This document shows positions 16,158-24,890 of a stretch of DNA of 64,000 nt, piece by piece. Within the stretch, counting starts at the first letter, position 1, and each line of letters opens with the position of its first letter. This DNA comes from a virus. A program made the position numbers and the translations under genes. The stretch lies in the IMG/VR virus record IMGVR_UViG_3300020154_000003, positions 124,001-188,000 of that record; one strand, given 5' to 3'. The notes below the pieces were generated by a model. It did no database searches, was not told the DNA's origin, and worked only from the letters and a program-made list of their open reading frames with translations.

Positions 16158-16997
16158 ATGAAGACTAACAAAAAACAAAAACATATTGCAGTATTATTTT
16201 CCTCAGGATTGGATTCAACATATCTCATCTATAAAAATCTGAAGGAAGGACATATAGTCCAACCCTATTATGTTGACATTAAAAACAATGAGAATAAGCG
16301 GATAGTGGAATTGCAAAACGTGCAGAAGTTAACTGAATTATTCATTGAGGAATTTCCAAACATGCGATTCCATAAAACGTTGACTGAAGTTTCGGTTAAT
16401 ATTGAATGGGGTTGCGATCTTTTATTCACACAAATCCCTGTGTGGTTGTTTAGTTTATCTTTCATAAGCAATCCGAATGTTCAGGAAATTCATATCGGTT
16501 ATGTTTCAAACGATGATGCAATTTCTTATATAGATGAAATAAAGAAATTTTATAAAGCACAGCAGTGGTTACATAGAGATAAACTTCCTAAACTTTGTTT
16601 CCCGCTTTTGAAAGAAACGAAATCAAGTATGATGGAGGAACTACCAGTAAAGTACAGAACCTATATTACTTCTTGTGAAAATCCAACTTTAAAACCATAT
16701 TTTATTAAAAGTGGAAGTCGAAGAATCCAGTACTTCGAACCTTGTGGTACATGTGTCGCTTGTAATAGGGTTATAAGAGAAAAATTAGATTACAATTTTC
16801 AATATAGAAAACTCATAGTAGATCACTATAAAAAATTGGAGGAAGCACAATATTTTGCACGATTTAAAGAGCATCATCCCAAAGAATATGATGGGATTTT
16901 GAAACTCATTGAAGAAACGAATAGTAATGCTTTTGAGCAGGTGTGGATAGAATCAGGTGGGGATGTTAAAGGAGGTTATGAAGCTGTAGGATGTTGA
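16158..16997 (+). CDS. QueC-like PP-loop ATPase
   Basis: I chose the ATG at 16158. IAVLFSSGLDSTYLIYK is a PP-loop (SGGxDS type) and EPCGTCVACNR with an upstream SC forms the Zn-binding Cys set of QueC (7-cyano-7-deazaguanine synthase). QueC homologues in phages take part in preQ0-based DNA modification. No QueD, QueE, FolE or transglycosylase gene is in this window, so a pathway cannot be claimed; another PP-loop nucleotide enzyme is possible. Confidence 0.6.
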   Translation: MKTNKKQKHIAVLFSSGLDSTYLIYKNLKEGHIVQPYYVDIKNNENKRIVELQNVQKLTELFIEEFPNMRFHKTLTEVSVNIEWGCDLLFTQIPVWLFSLSFISNPNVQEIHIGYVSNDDAISYIDEIKKFYKAQQWLHRDKLPKLCFPLLKETKSSMMEELPVKYRTYITSCENPTLKPYFIKSGSRRIQYFEPCGTCVACNRVIREKLDYNFQYRKLIVDHYKKLEEAQYFARFKEHHPKEYDGILKLIEETNSNAFEQVWIESGGDVKGGYEAVGC

Positions 16998-17092
16998 TTT
17001 TAAGCACTTTATGAATTTTTCTTAGGGGTTTTCGTACCAAAGTAAAAAATGCTGGTATTTATAGAATATTACGCAATAAACTAAAGCATGGT

Positions 17093-17293
17093 ATGAATTA
17101 TATATTAACTGTCGATAGTTCCAAAGTAGATAAGGTTATCTCTCAGCTTTCTGCGCTGAACATTGAAATAACTGATGTCGTCCGATCAAGTGGGTACATT
17201 CATGTTAATACCAAGACCTCTCAAAAATTGAATCAATTAAATGAAGTGGTTGAAATCAAAAGAGACACATTTTTCTCCCAACTTCTTTTCTAA
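17093..17293 (+). CDS. hypothetical protein (66 aa)
   Basis: A small alpha/beta protein resembling a ferredoxin-like half-fold (YILTVDSSKVDKVISQLSAL...). No family is recognised. Confidence 0.5.
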   Translation: MNYILTVDSSKVDKVISQLSALNIEITDVVRSSGYIHVNTKTSQKLNQLNEVVEIKRDTFFSQLLF

Positions 17294-17345
17294 ATTAAGC
17301 ATTTTTTTAAAAACATTTTCATTCCAGTTACGTATATTTACTACG

Positions 17346-17522
17346 GTGGATAAAAGCAAAATAGTAAGTATTAAGCTTGAAATATTAGAACAAAATTATT
17401 GGGAACACTTTAAATTTGCGAAGGATTTGGCACAATATTTTCCAATAAGCCACCCCAAACGGCAATTACTCGATAAAGAGATGAATTCAATGCTTAAACA
17501 GATAAACGCATTAAAACAATGA
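17346..17522 (+). CDS. hypothetical protein (58 aa)
   Basis: I chose the GTG at 17346, which follows a CGTATATT box (17329 region). The helical product ends HPKRQLLDKEMNSMLKQ. Its C-terminal region resembles the small paralogue family at 24.3 and 57-62 kb only loosely. Confidence 0.45.
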   Translation: MDKSKIVSIKLEILEQNYWEHFKFAKDLAQYFPISHPKRQLLDKEMNSMLKQINALKQ

Positions 17523-17656
17523 AAAATCACGAAACAACCACAGCCCCTCAACCTACAATAAAGCCCGATGTTGCTCCATCACCTACGATCACTCCTAGGC
17601 CAACTCAAACCCCATTCACCCCTTCTATAGAGCCAGAAACGACTCCTAAAGGGTAA
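17519..17656 (+). CDS. Pro/Thr-rich small protein (45 aa)
   Basis: The ATG overlaps the previous TGA. The product is low complexity, with repeated TP and PT pairs (TAPQPTIKPDVAPSPTITPR), like a flexible linker. The next gene starts after one base. Confidence 0.5.
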   Translation: MKNHETTTAPQPTIKPDVAPSPTITPRPTQTPFTPSIEPETTPKG

Positions 17657-17657
17657 A

Positions 17658-18044
17658 ATGGAACCAGCTAAGAATCTCTTGATATTACTTTTGGCAATGG
17701 GCGTATTTACCGCCCTTTGCTGTTTATTGGGGGAAATTATTTTCCGTTACTTGAAACGGTTAGGTCAAAAGCATATGATGACATATGCCGAATACATCCC
17801 TGACTGTACTATCGGTGAAAGGGACGATAATAGATTTTTTGTCGTTTCTGGAGTGATTCGTAAGGATGGAATATTCCACTCTGGATGGTTTGTCTATGAT
17901 AGAGAACTTAAAAAATATGTTGACGTTGATTTTTCAACCACGGATCATCCTCTCGGTGTAGCAAAAGATCGTGCAGGTCTTCTCAATCATGCCAGCAGTA
18001 ATCAACCATACAATAAAGTCGTTTGGGATTTTATACAAAACTAG
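17658..18044 (+). CDS. membrane-anchored protein (128 aa)
   Basis: An N-terminal membrane segment (NLLILLLAMGVFTALCCLLG) is followed by a soluble domain. The stop is TAG (18042-18044); readthrough would extend it by about 16 codons to TGA. Confidence 0.6.
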   Translation: MEPAKNLLILLLAMGVFTALCCLLGEIIFRYLKRLGQKHMMTYAEYIPDCTIGERDDNRFFVVSGVIRKDGIFHSGWFVYDRELKKYVDVDFSTTDHPLGVAKDRAGLLNHASSNQPYNKVVWDFIQN

Positions 18045-18066
18045 GTATTTATGAGAAATCATAGAT

Positions 18067-18378
18067 ATGAAAAAGAACAGACTCTTTGAAGTATTCGAGT
18101 ACGTTACTGGTGTTAAAATCAATGAAGACTTAACCTACGCTCACGTAGATGATGCTTCGCCTGAGCAAGATCAATCTCAGATCGGTACTGAAGTCAGTGA
18201 AGGTAGAGGAATATATAACTTTGACAACAAGCCCGGACAGTCCAAGAACAATTTCCTTCAGAACGAATGGTCGAAGAAATACAGAAGACAATTCGGTTCT
18301 TATCGAGAATATCTAGCTGCAATGGAAAGTAAGGCAGTATTGAATCCTGAAACGCAGACCTATCAGTGGTCTATGTAA
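18067..18378 (+). CDS. hypothetical protein (103 aa)
   Basis: An acidic middle and a basic C-terminus; no family is recognised. It is followed by a bidirectional terminator. Confidence 0.6.
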   Translation: MKKNRLFEVFEYVTGVKINEDLTYAHVDDASPEQDQSQIGTEVSEGRGIYNFDNKPGQSKNNFLQNEWSKKYRRQFGSYREYLAAMESKAVLNPETQTYQWSM

Positions 18379-18388
18379 TAAAAACAAA

Positions 18389-18457
18389 TCCCCGTAGGCC
18401 ACTCCAAACAGGATGTACAGCCATTTGTGATGCACACTTTACGGGGACATTTTTTTA
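18389..18457. terminator. bidirectional terminator with long loop
   Basis: TCCCCGTA and TACGGGGA pair across a 43-nt loop; a T-run follows on the plus side and an A-run on the other. It separates convergent genes. Confidence 0.65.
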
Positions 18458-19465
18458 ATCTACGTACTTGTTCTTCTCGTAGTCTTTCAAATCGTAGTAG
18501 CAATTTCTTGCCAGTACCTCAAATTTTGAACGATTGGGATTACCATTCAGAATACCTTCGGTAAGTGATACTACATCGTCAGCAGGAAGTTTCGATAGTG
18601 CGACAATGAACATTTCGAAGAAAGATGGATGTTCGTAATACTTCTCAAAGTTGTCGAGCAAGTAAGTTCGGAGTGCATTGAGTAACATCTTACCACACCC
18701 AATATCTTCAATCTCGCTATAGATCGAATCAGTATATTCAGTGATCTCATAGTACTCATTCACGTCATCATAAGCATTGAGCGTGAGATAAGTGTATACT
18801 CCTTTGATAATCTCATGAACCAAGTTCACGTAATTCTTGGCCCTAGCTACAATATAAGGAACCCCATTTCTGAATTCAACTTTATTTGTGCCTCCCACAT
18901 CGTTGTGATCATTCGCCATCATAGCCATCCTTGCAAAGTGCTCGGTAGGAATGTTCAAATAAGCTGCTTCATTTGACTTCATGAGCACGTCATAATTCTC
19001 TATGAGGAACGGGCTGACATGGTTCATAGCCTCAGAGTTCATATGATGAATACTATTCATCGACACCCCTGCACCCTGAGTAATGGCATTGAGTATTTTT
19101 TGTTTGGCAATTTTTTTGTATAATTCGGGATTATCCTTCGGGGTTGGTTTAGGGAAATTTGGTGTTCCCCTTGGACTGAGATCAGTATGAGAAATCTCAT
19201 AAGAAATTTCAGCCTCGATTTGGATTTTGGCAATATCAATTACAGGGAACAATTCCTTGGCTGTTGTAACGGCCATCTGCTCCAACTGTGGTTTGTAACT
19301 AGCCTCCATGCCGATGATTTTGACCAGTGTGGGGATAATTTTACTGTAGTCAACCTGAAAGTTCAAGGCAGCAGCTTGCTGCTCTTTGAAAGCTTCGTAT
19401 TTTCGTTGGAAGGTTTGTCCAAAGAAATTAGGGTCGGCAAAACTGATGAAATTTTTATTCTTCAT
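18455..19465 (-). CDS. hypothetical protein, possible virion protein (336 aa)
   Basis: I chose the ATG at 19465 over the TTG two codons upstream. The mostly helical protein contains NYVNLVHEIIKGVYTYLTL, a HEIIKG pattern I associate with uncharacterised structural proteins of large myoviruses, not with a proven metalloprotease. Lone minus-strand gene in this region. Confidence 0.6.
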   Translation of the reverse strand: MKNKNFISFADPNFFGQTFQRKYEAFKEQQAAALNFQVDYSKIIPTLVKIIGMEASYKPQLEQMAVTTAKELFPVIDIAKIQIEAEISYEISHTDLSPRGTPNFPKPTPKDNPELYKKIAKQKILNAITQGAGVSMNSIHHMNSEAMNHVSPFLIENYDVLMKSNEAAYLNIPTEHFARMAMMANDHNDVGGTNKVEFRNGVPYIVARAKNYVNLVHEIIKGVYTYLTLNAYDDVNEYYEITEYTDSIYSEIEDIGCGKMLLNALRTYLLDNFEKYYEHPSFFEMFIVALSKLPADDVVSLTEGILNGNPNRSKFEVLARNCYYDLKDYEKNKYVD

Positions 19466-19471
19466 ATACAA

Positions 19472-19479
19472 ATTATACG
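19472..19479 (-). promoter_or_regulatory. CGTATAAT promoter element
   Basis: It ends 7 nt before the ATG at 19465, so transcription would begin at or next to the start codon (leaderless mRNA). Confidence 0.5.
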
Positions 19480-19569
19480 CAAAAATAGATAAAAGGTTTT
19501 GAATTGTTTAAACTATACTTTATTTTTGATAAATCTTTGCATGAATTTGCAACAAAATACTACGTTTTC

Positions 19570-19577
19570 CGTATAAT
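19570..19577 (+). promoter_or_regulatory. CGTATAAT promoter element
   Basis: It lies 5 nt before the ATG at 19583, again implying a leaderless transcript. Confidence 0.5.
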
Positions 19578-19582
19578 TAACC

Positions 19583-21601
19583 ATGAAAGTAACGAAAGAA
19601 TATCTCAAGGCCAGAAACATCAGCGAAAACAACGGTGCTGTTCAAGCCATCCTGAAACTTACTGAAAAAAACCCAAATTATGAATTCTTTTTCATAAAAT
19701 CCCATTTTGGGACGGAGCACGTTGCCTTGAAAGATATTGAGGAAACCTTTAAAACCATGCGGGATAAAAACATTAAGGTTTCCCGGTCAGTTGATCAGTA
19801 CGTGAGATTTGTCGTTAAAGAAGCCTTCACCCATAAAGTCAACACTTATAATGATAAGGGTGAGATCACAGGCGAAAAGAAAACCGACTTTGAACAGGGT
19901 GAGGTCATTGATAAAAAACTCTATAAATCACTTCCTGACTTCGATAAAGAAAAGGTTGACGTTCGCACAGACTTCGAAGCTTTCTCTGATGAAATTCGGG
20001 ATGCGTTAACAAAAACGAACGCAAACAAAATTATCCAGCAATTCCCTGCAGCAGCTAAACATGTTGTTGAAAACTTAACTCCAGAAGAAAAGAAAGAATT
20101 TTACTTCAACTTGAATTCTTTGTTGGAAATGAACACCAAATATTTGGTGGTGAATCCCTTCGTAAAAAAATATAAAGTTGAACGTGGCGATAGAACCGAA
20201 GTCGCTGAAAAAACTTTCAACCGTGGAGCCAAACTCACTCTTGAAGTTTACAAAACTCTTACCGATGCACAAAGGGAGAATGTACTTGAAGAATATCAAA
20301 AACCCCTTCTGGCCTTCATTAAAAAATCTGCAAGGTATAAAAACAAAGAAGCATTGTTCTCTGATCTCAATGCTGCCATGTATTCTCTTTCAGGTGATGA
20401 GGAATACAAAAGCCTGATCGAGAGAATCGAAGATACGGAAGGTGCAATACTTGAAGGTCTGAATCCTGATAAGGGTATTGTGGTTGCCTCTGCTTTGAAT
20501 GCAGAAGCCTACAAGAAAATAGGTGGTAATAACACTAACCATTGTATTCGTGCTCAACACACCTTTTCTTCGTATGTTAAATTCGCATACAAGCAATATT
20601 TAATTACCAACACGAAATTGGAGCCTACTGATGACCTTCGCATTATCGGTATGACTATTGATGGGAGGGGCAACGTGACCCATGCTCACACTAAAAGTGA
20701 CGTTAACATCCGTGATAGAATATCTGGTATCCTATTAAAATGGAATATTGCTCAGTACGTTAAACCGATGAGTGAAGATGACATCATTGAGATGTTGTAC
20801 ATCGGTATCAATGATGGCACCATATTCACGGACAAGGAACGTTCTGATATGGTGGTTGCTTATCTCCCTAAACTGGATAAGACCAGATTTGAAAAGAAAA
20901 AGTTGTTGCAATTTATCCGTCATTGCCATGAGCCTAAAGAAATGATGGAGATTGTTAGAACTTCTCTGGACATGAGAAATTCTAAGGAATTCAGCGAGAA
21001 CTATGATTACTTGGCAAACAACATTTTGAAGTTGATTTCCGATGAAAATCAGTCTTACAATATCGTTCAGTCTTTTGTTGCGGAATACAACAACAAGGTT
21101 GGAATAACTCCTGAAGATGCAGTGACCATGCTGGTTAATAAATCCAAGTACATCCAACCTAATAAGTTGCTTGAAATTATTGGAAGAGATAAATTCCAGA
21201 CGTTCATAAAAGAATTTACTGAAGAGCAGTTCGAAAAAATATTGAACACTATCCCTCAATTCTTTATCAATTTTGTTAGGGATAGAAAGACTCTGAACAA
21301 CCGTGAGATCGTCAAAATCATTGCTGCGATGTATGAGTATGAAACAAGAAAAGACATCAGACAACTGGTTTTGATAAAAATCTACAAGAAAGGTTATTTT
21401 GATAACTTGGATTTGACTAGTCATCCTCAGTTGTTGAACTTAATTGTGGCTGACAATAATCCTTTGGACAATGCAATATTGGCCATTGCAGTTAAGTTAG
21501 GTCACAAGGACAATAAAATCAAGGTAGACGATAAGAAAATAGATTTCGCAAGTGCCATACAGTCAATAACCTCATCGTTAAAACCGTCTAGTCAACGGTA
21601 A
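19583..21601 (+). CDS. large hypothetical protein (672 aa)
   Basis: The largest gene in the window. The centre has ALNAEAYKKIGGNNTNHCIR, then a beta segment IIGMTIDGRGNVTHAHTKSD; the HC motif followed by a G/N-rich strand resembles PcfJ-like proteins from mobile elements. The C-terminal half is all-helical with repeat-like units. It has its own promoter element and terminator. The function is unknown and the PcfJ link is tentative. Confidence 0.65.
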   Translation: MKVTKEYLKARNISENNGAVQAILKLTEKNPNYEFFFIKSHFGTEHVALKDIEETFKTMRDKNIKVSRSVDQYVRFVVKEAFTHKVNTYNDKGEITGEKKTDFEQGEVIDKKLYKSLPDFDKEKVDVRTDFEAFSDEIRDALTKTNANKIIQQFPAAAKHVVENLTPEEKKEFYFNLNSLLEMNTKYLVVNPFVKKYKVERGDRTEVAEKTFNRGAKLTLEVYKTLTDAQRENVLEEYQKPLLAFIKKSARYKNKEALFSDLNAAMYSLSGDEEYKSLIERIEDTEGAILEGLNPDKGIVVASALNAEAYKKIGGNNTNHCIRAQHTFSSYVKFAYKQYLITNTKLEPTDDLRIIGMTIDGRGNVTHAHTKSDVNIRDRISGILLKWNIAQYVKPMSEDDIIEMLYIGINDGTIFTDKERSDMVVAYLPKLDKTRFEKKKLLQFIRHCHEPKEMMEIVRTSLDMRNSKEFSENYDYLANNILKLISDENQSYNIVQSFVAEYNNKVGITPEDAVTMLVNKSKYIQPNKLLEIIGRDKFQTFIKEFTEEQFEKILNTIPQFFINFVRDRKTLNNREIVKIIAAMYEYETRKDIRQLVLIKIYKKGYFDNLDLTSHPQLLNLIVADNNPLDNAILAIAVKLGHKDNKIKVDDKKIDFASAIQSITSSLKPSSQR

Positions 21602-21620
21602 TTTAAAATCCCCTATTTAT

Positions 21621-21658
21621 AAGTATGATGCCTCATAATTGGTGTCATACTTATTTTT
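21621..21658 (+). terminator. Rho-independent terminator
   Basis: AAGTATGA and TCATACTT pair across a 16-nt loop, followed by ATTTTTG. It supports starting the next gene at 21664 and not at the ATG within the hairpin. Confidence 0.6.
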
Positions 21659-21663
21659 GTATT

Positions 21664-22101
21664 ATGAAACAACCTGACTCGCATAAATGGGAAATCCGCA
21701 CCGTCACACTAAGTTCTGACGAACTAAAAAAACAGCTAGGAGAAAAACGATTTGCTGCATTGATGGATGATATAAATAATAGATTGAATGTAACTATTAT
21801 TTACGAATTCTACGATGAGAATGATGACATGTTTCCTGATCAGGGAGCCTACGCACATGTCATAGGAGTAAAACCTTCAAATTTGAAAATTCAACTCAAC
21901 AACATGTCATCCTCAACTCTGAAAAAAATAATCTCGCAATCATTCGAGTCGATGGAAGAAAATCTAAAAAAGGTAATTGAAAGGCAGTCAAGGGGTGAGT
22001 ATACCTGTATTGGTTATAATGCTTACGCAGAAGATCGTAAAACATATACCATTCTGTACATTCAGTATAAACTTAAAAAGTTAGAAACAGAGGTTAATTA
22101 A
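21664..22101 (+). CDS. hypothetical protein, paralogue of next gene (145 aa)
   Basis: VTIIYEFYDENDDMFPDQ and YAEDRKTYTILYIQYKLKKL align with VIYEYYDEEDNLFLVKD and YCEYRKDSAIVYVQYKV of the next gene, so the two are tandem duplicates. No known family. Confidence 0.6.
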   Translation: MKQPDSHKWEIRTVTLSSDELKKQLGEKRFAALMDDINNRLNVTIIYEFYDENDDMFPDQGAYAHVIGVKPSNLKIQLNNMSSSTLKKIISQSFESMEENLKKVIERQSRGEYTCIGYNAYAEDRKTYTILYIQYKLKKLETEVN

Positions 22102-22103
22102 GA

Positions 22104-22481
22104 ATGGAACAATATGAGGATGAATTTGAAGACGATCAAGGGGATTTTTCTGATGATGATCCTGATCAAATAGATCAAATCGACAACAGGTTGTATCTCT
22201 ATTCTGATAATTACAATACCACCGTCATATATGAGTATTATGATGAAGAGGATAATTTATTTTTAGTTAAAGACAAAAAATATGTTGGACTTATAAGTAA
22301 GAGAAATATCCAAAGCATGGTTGACTTTTCTCGTACTGAAGAATACTTCAATGAAACGGAAAAACAAATTCAAAATAATGAAAATACTTTAATTTTACAT
22401 GCCATTCATAGCTATTGCGAATATCGAAAAGATAGTGCAATCGTGTATGTACAGTATAAAGTCAGTGCAAAAAATGAGTGA
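22104..22481 (+). CDS. hypothetical protein, paralogue of previous gene (125 aa)
   Basis: A very acidic N-terminus (EQYEDEFEDDQGDFSDDDPD) is followed by the domain shared with the gene at 21664. Its stop overlaps the next start. Confidence 0.6.
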   Translation: MEQYEDEFEDDQGDFSDDDPDQIDQIDNRLYLYSDNYNTTVIYEYYDEEDNLFLVKDKKYVGLISKRNIQSMVDFSRTEEYFNETEKQIQNNENTLILHAIHSYCEYRKDSAIVYVQYKVSAKNE

Positions 22482-22731
22482 GAAAGAACTTAAGGATGAA
22501 TTAGAATACTGTTATAGCACCCTTGATACTGACAAGAATGGGGAAGATGAAGATTTATCGTACATTGACTATGATATGAGACAAGCTGATCTAGTCGATG
22601 CGTATGAAGAGTGGGAAGAACATAGTAGAAATATAATTTTCCAGAACACCCTCAATAAAATGCTTAAGAAGCAAATGAAAACTGAACGAAGAAAATATTT
22701 GAAATCGATCAATCAATTTTTAAAGTCCTAA
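22474..22731 (+). CDS. hypothetical protein (85 aa)
   Basis: The ATG at 22474 overlaps the previous stop. An acidic N-terminal half and a basic C-terminal half; helical. No family is recognised. Confidence 0.55.
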   Translation: MSEKELKDELEYCYSTLDTDKNGEDEDLSYIDYDMRQADLVDAYEEWEEHSRNIIFQNTLNKMLKKQMKTERRKYLKSINQFLKS

Positions 22732-22734
22732 AAA

Positions 22735-22971
22735 GTGTATTGTGCAAAACCATCCATAAATCTAAAACTAACCAGCATCGTAGTTCAAGCTGAGACAAGA
22801 AAATTACGTGCAGAATGGACACCTGAAGCAGTGATGGAAATAAATAATTTTATAGACATGGACATGGGTGTTAATGTAAATGAAGTTATGGTAGATATGT
22901 TGGTTGCAAATTTAAAAGAAAAGGAAATTATAAAATATAACGAACTCCTAAATGATTGGTTGAAACTATGA
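22735..22971 (+). CDS. small protein with T4 gp23-like motif (78 aa)
   Basis: VVQAETRKLRAEWTPEAVMEI followed by a helical stretch resembles the gp23 segment IEAKSRQLKAAYSIELAQDL. It is far too short to be a capsid protein. The start codon is GTG; a TTG five bases later is possible. Paired in theme with the gene at 15539. Confidence 0.5.
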   Translation: MYCAKPSINLKLTSIVVQAETRKLRAEWTPEAVMEINNFIDMDMGVNVNEVMVDMLVANLKEKEIIKYNELLNDWLKL

Positions 22972-23147
22972 AAGGCGAAAAAGTAATTAATGAAACTATA
23001 AAATATCTCAACAATAATTCCAATAGGGTGGGGGAGAAATTAACCGAATATGATTGGCGCGAATGCTGTGACCTAATTATGTGCTTGGAGGAATTGTTGA
23101 AAACAGGAGTACTAAAAAATGTTGAACTACCTAAAAATAAATTATGA
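22968..23147 (+). CDS. hypothetical protein (59 aa)
   Basis: ATGA overlap with the previous gene and with the next one. The small helical product has WRECCDLIMCLEELL. No family is recognised. Confidence 0.55.
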   Translation: MKGEKVINETIKYLNNNSNRVGEKLTEYDWRECCDLIMCLEELLKTGVLKNVELPKNKL

Positions 23148-23476
23148 AATACGAATGGAGTTTAAGGAAGTACTGGAAGTCTTGGTTCATTCAAGATGTA
23201 AAAAAAATCTGGTATAAAACAGTGCATGGTATTGAATTAGGAAACTACAAAACCATCATCCCTAGTACTGGCAATGGTAGATTTTATTCCGTGAAAAGGA
23301 AAACAGCAATCTTCGAGATTACTGAAAAGAAAACAGGTAATTTGGTTAGGATTATTCCATACAAAGAAAACCACGGGTTCATGATTGAAAATTGGATGGA
23401 TGGAAAGTTGATCAGCAGGAAATGTTTGGGTTTCGAGGAATTATGGGTTGGTGCAGAAATTCATGAAAATGCTTAG
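23144..23476 (+). CDS. hypothetical protein (110 aa)
   Basis: A basic, Trp-rich N-terminus (KYEWSLRKYWKSWFIQD). The gene ends in TAG, followed directly by a TTAATTAAG motif. No family is recognised. Confidence 0.55.
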   Translation: MKYEWSLRKYWKSWFIQDVKKIWYKTVHGIELGNYKTIIPSTGNGRFYSVKRKTAIFEITEKKTGNLVRIIPYKENHGFMIENWMDGKLISRKCLGFEELWVGAEIHENA

Positions 23477-23496
23477 TTAATTAAGTATTTATTGGT

Positions 23497-24309
23497 ATGG
23501 ATTTACGTAAACTAGTTCAGGAAGAGTTTGAAAATCAGATTGTACCGACACATTCTGGCCAATTCCTCTACCACGTAACCAATACCAAGAACTACAACGA
23601 CATAAAGTCCTATGGCCTGCTACCTCAATTTGGTGAGACCGTAAAACAAGCCTATGGCGATTCTTACGATCTGGATGGTGATGGAGATAACGAAGAACTG
23701 GTTAAATTGGATATTGATGGCCTGCTATTTTTCTCCGAGAAACCAATGCTTGGGTATTCTCAACCAATGCAGCAGAATTTTAAGTGGAATGAGGTACTGG
23801 TTGTGATTGTGGAAAAGAATGACACTATCTTTAGAAAGGTGGATTCTTACCCCAAATTCACTGATCATCAAGGTAATGAGGTGAGTTCTGTTAATTACAT
23901 ACACATCCATGATCTTCCTATAATCATTGAAACAGGAGATTGGTTTTCATTTGAAGAGCAGGAACCTGCCTACCTGCTTTATGGCGATCTCCTAATGAAA
24001 TTTCTGGAGAAAAACTTCCCCGATCTTATAGAAAAACACACTCCAACCTCCTTAAATGAGGGTTCCGACTTTGAGAAGTTAAAGAAAAATAAGGTAACTT
24101 TGACCGATGAGGAACGTGCTGAGGTCATGAAGCGCAAAGCTGTATGGCATATGGGGGCTGATGGGAAGGCTTCTCCTGCGGTTTGGAAGAGCGTAAACGA
24201 CAAAGGGGAGGTAACTTATGTTACCAATACTCACCGAGCCTATAACACAGCTAAAACGCTTAAAGGAGCCATTGGAAGGTATCATAAATTTATCAAAGGA
24301 ACTGCTTAA
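23497..24309 (+). CDS. two-domain protein, ADP-ribosyltransferase-like N-terminus
   Basis: The N-terminal part has FLYHVTNTKNYNDIKSYGLLP, then LLFFSEKP, a pattern of RNA 2'-phosphotransferase/ADP-ribosyltransferase folds (YHxT...GLxP). The C-terminal 75 residues (LTDEERAEVMKRKAVWHMG then VTNTHRAYNTAKTLKGAI) form a small domain found at the ends of various phage proteins. The acidic insert GDSYDLDGDGDNEE is unusual. Enzyme activity is not shown. Confidence 0.55.
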   Translation: MDLRKLVQEEFENQIVPTHSGQFLYHVTNTKNYNDIKSYGLLPQFGETVKQAYGDSYDLDGDGDNEELVKLDIDGLLFFSEKPMLGYSQPMQQNFKWNEVLVVIVEKNDTIFRKVDSYPKFTDHQGNEVSSVNYIHIHDLPIIIETGDWFSFEEQEPAYLLYGDLLMKFLEKNFPDLIEKHTPTSLNEGSDFEKLKKNKVTLTDEERAEVMKRKAVWHMGADGKASPAVWKSVNDKGEVTYVTNTHRAYNTAKTLKGAIGRYHKFIKGTA

Positions 24310-24313
24310 TTAA

Positions 24314-24511
24314 ATGGATGAGGAATTATTATATCCATCAACTGGCTTGGTTTATGCTACAGATTATACTGCGACCTTCACCGAGCGATCCTTAGTAGAT
24401 AGAATTTATGTTGATGGTGAGATGTCAATGGCCCTAATGCTTCAAAAGATAAAAAATGATGAATATAACGCTTATAACGAATCAGTAATAAAATTTGCTT
24501 ATGGAGAATGA
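24314..24511 (+). CDS. small paralogue-family protein (65 aa)
   Basis: YATDYTATFTERSLVDRIYV and IKNDEYNAYNESVIKFAYG fit the small-protein family also seen at 57220, 57511, 59498, 62097 and 62314 (closing motif N-x-E-Y-x-x-Y). Overlaps the next gene. Confidence 0.55.
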   Translation: MDEELLYPSTGLVYATDYTATFTERSLVDRIYVDGEMSMALMLQKIKNDEYNAYNESVIKFAYGE

Positions 24512-24731
24512 GATAGTTATTACCGAAATGCAAATGCCTGTTGATTATGTTGAAAACAGCACTGCGGAAAATGATTATCTGACAGCGTATATGGACACAT
24601 TACTTGAGATATGTCTAATAGAACAAGAGCAATCCCATCAAATAAAAAAAAGGCGAATGTTGCTCAAGAAAATTAAAGTTGAAGAACACAAAGCATACAA
24701 TAAACAAGTCAACCTTTTTATTGCTTCATGA
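24501..24731 (+). CDS. small paralogue-family protein (76 aa)
   Basis: The ATG at 24501 is used. It ends with KVEEHKAYNKQVNLFIAS, matching the closing motif of the preceding gene. Its stop overlaps the next ATG. Confidence 0.55.
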   Translation: MENEIVITEMQMPVDYVENSTAENDYLTAYMDTLLEICLIEQEQSHQIKKRRMLLKKIKVEEHKAYNKQVNLFIAS

Positions 24732-24886
24732 AAAAAATGAAATTCTCTGATCGAGATATTTTTACTAAAATAAGATACACCGAAGGGAAAAAATATCGCG
24801 AAAACAATCCATTTTATTTCGAAACCCTTGAAGCATTTCTAGGGAAAAAAATATGTCTCTATAAACGAGACGGAGAATTTAGGTAA
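24728..24886 (+). CDS. hypothetical small protein (52 aa)
   Basis: ATGA overlap with the previous gene. A basic, aromatic product (MKKMKFSDRDIFTKIRY). It is last in the plus-strand run; the facing minus-strand gene ends five bases away with no clear terminator between them. Confidence 0.55.
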   Translation: MKKMKFSDRDIFTKIRYTEGKKYRENNPFYFETLEAFLGKKICLYKRDGEFR

Positions 24887-24890
24887 ATGT

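Noticed and set aside
18455-19465. HEIIKG as a zinc-protease site
   Set aside because: It lacks the HExxH second His; the pattern is more like that of uncharacterised structural proteins.
20735-21424. Long minus-strand open frame (229 codons) opposite the 672-residue gene
   Set aside because: It lies entirely inside a strong plus-strand gene and has no promoter or terminator of its own.
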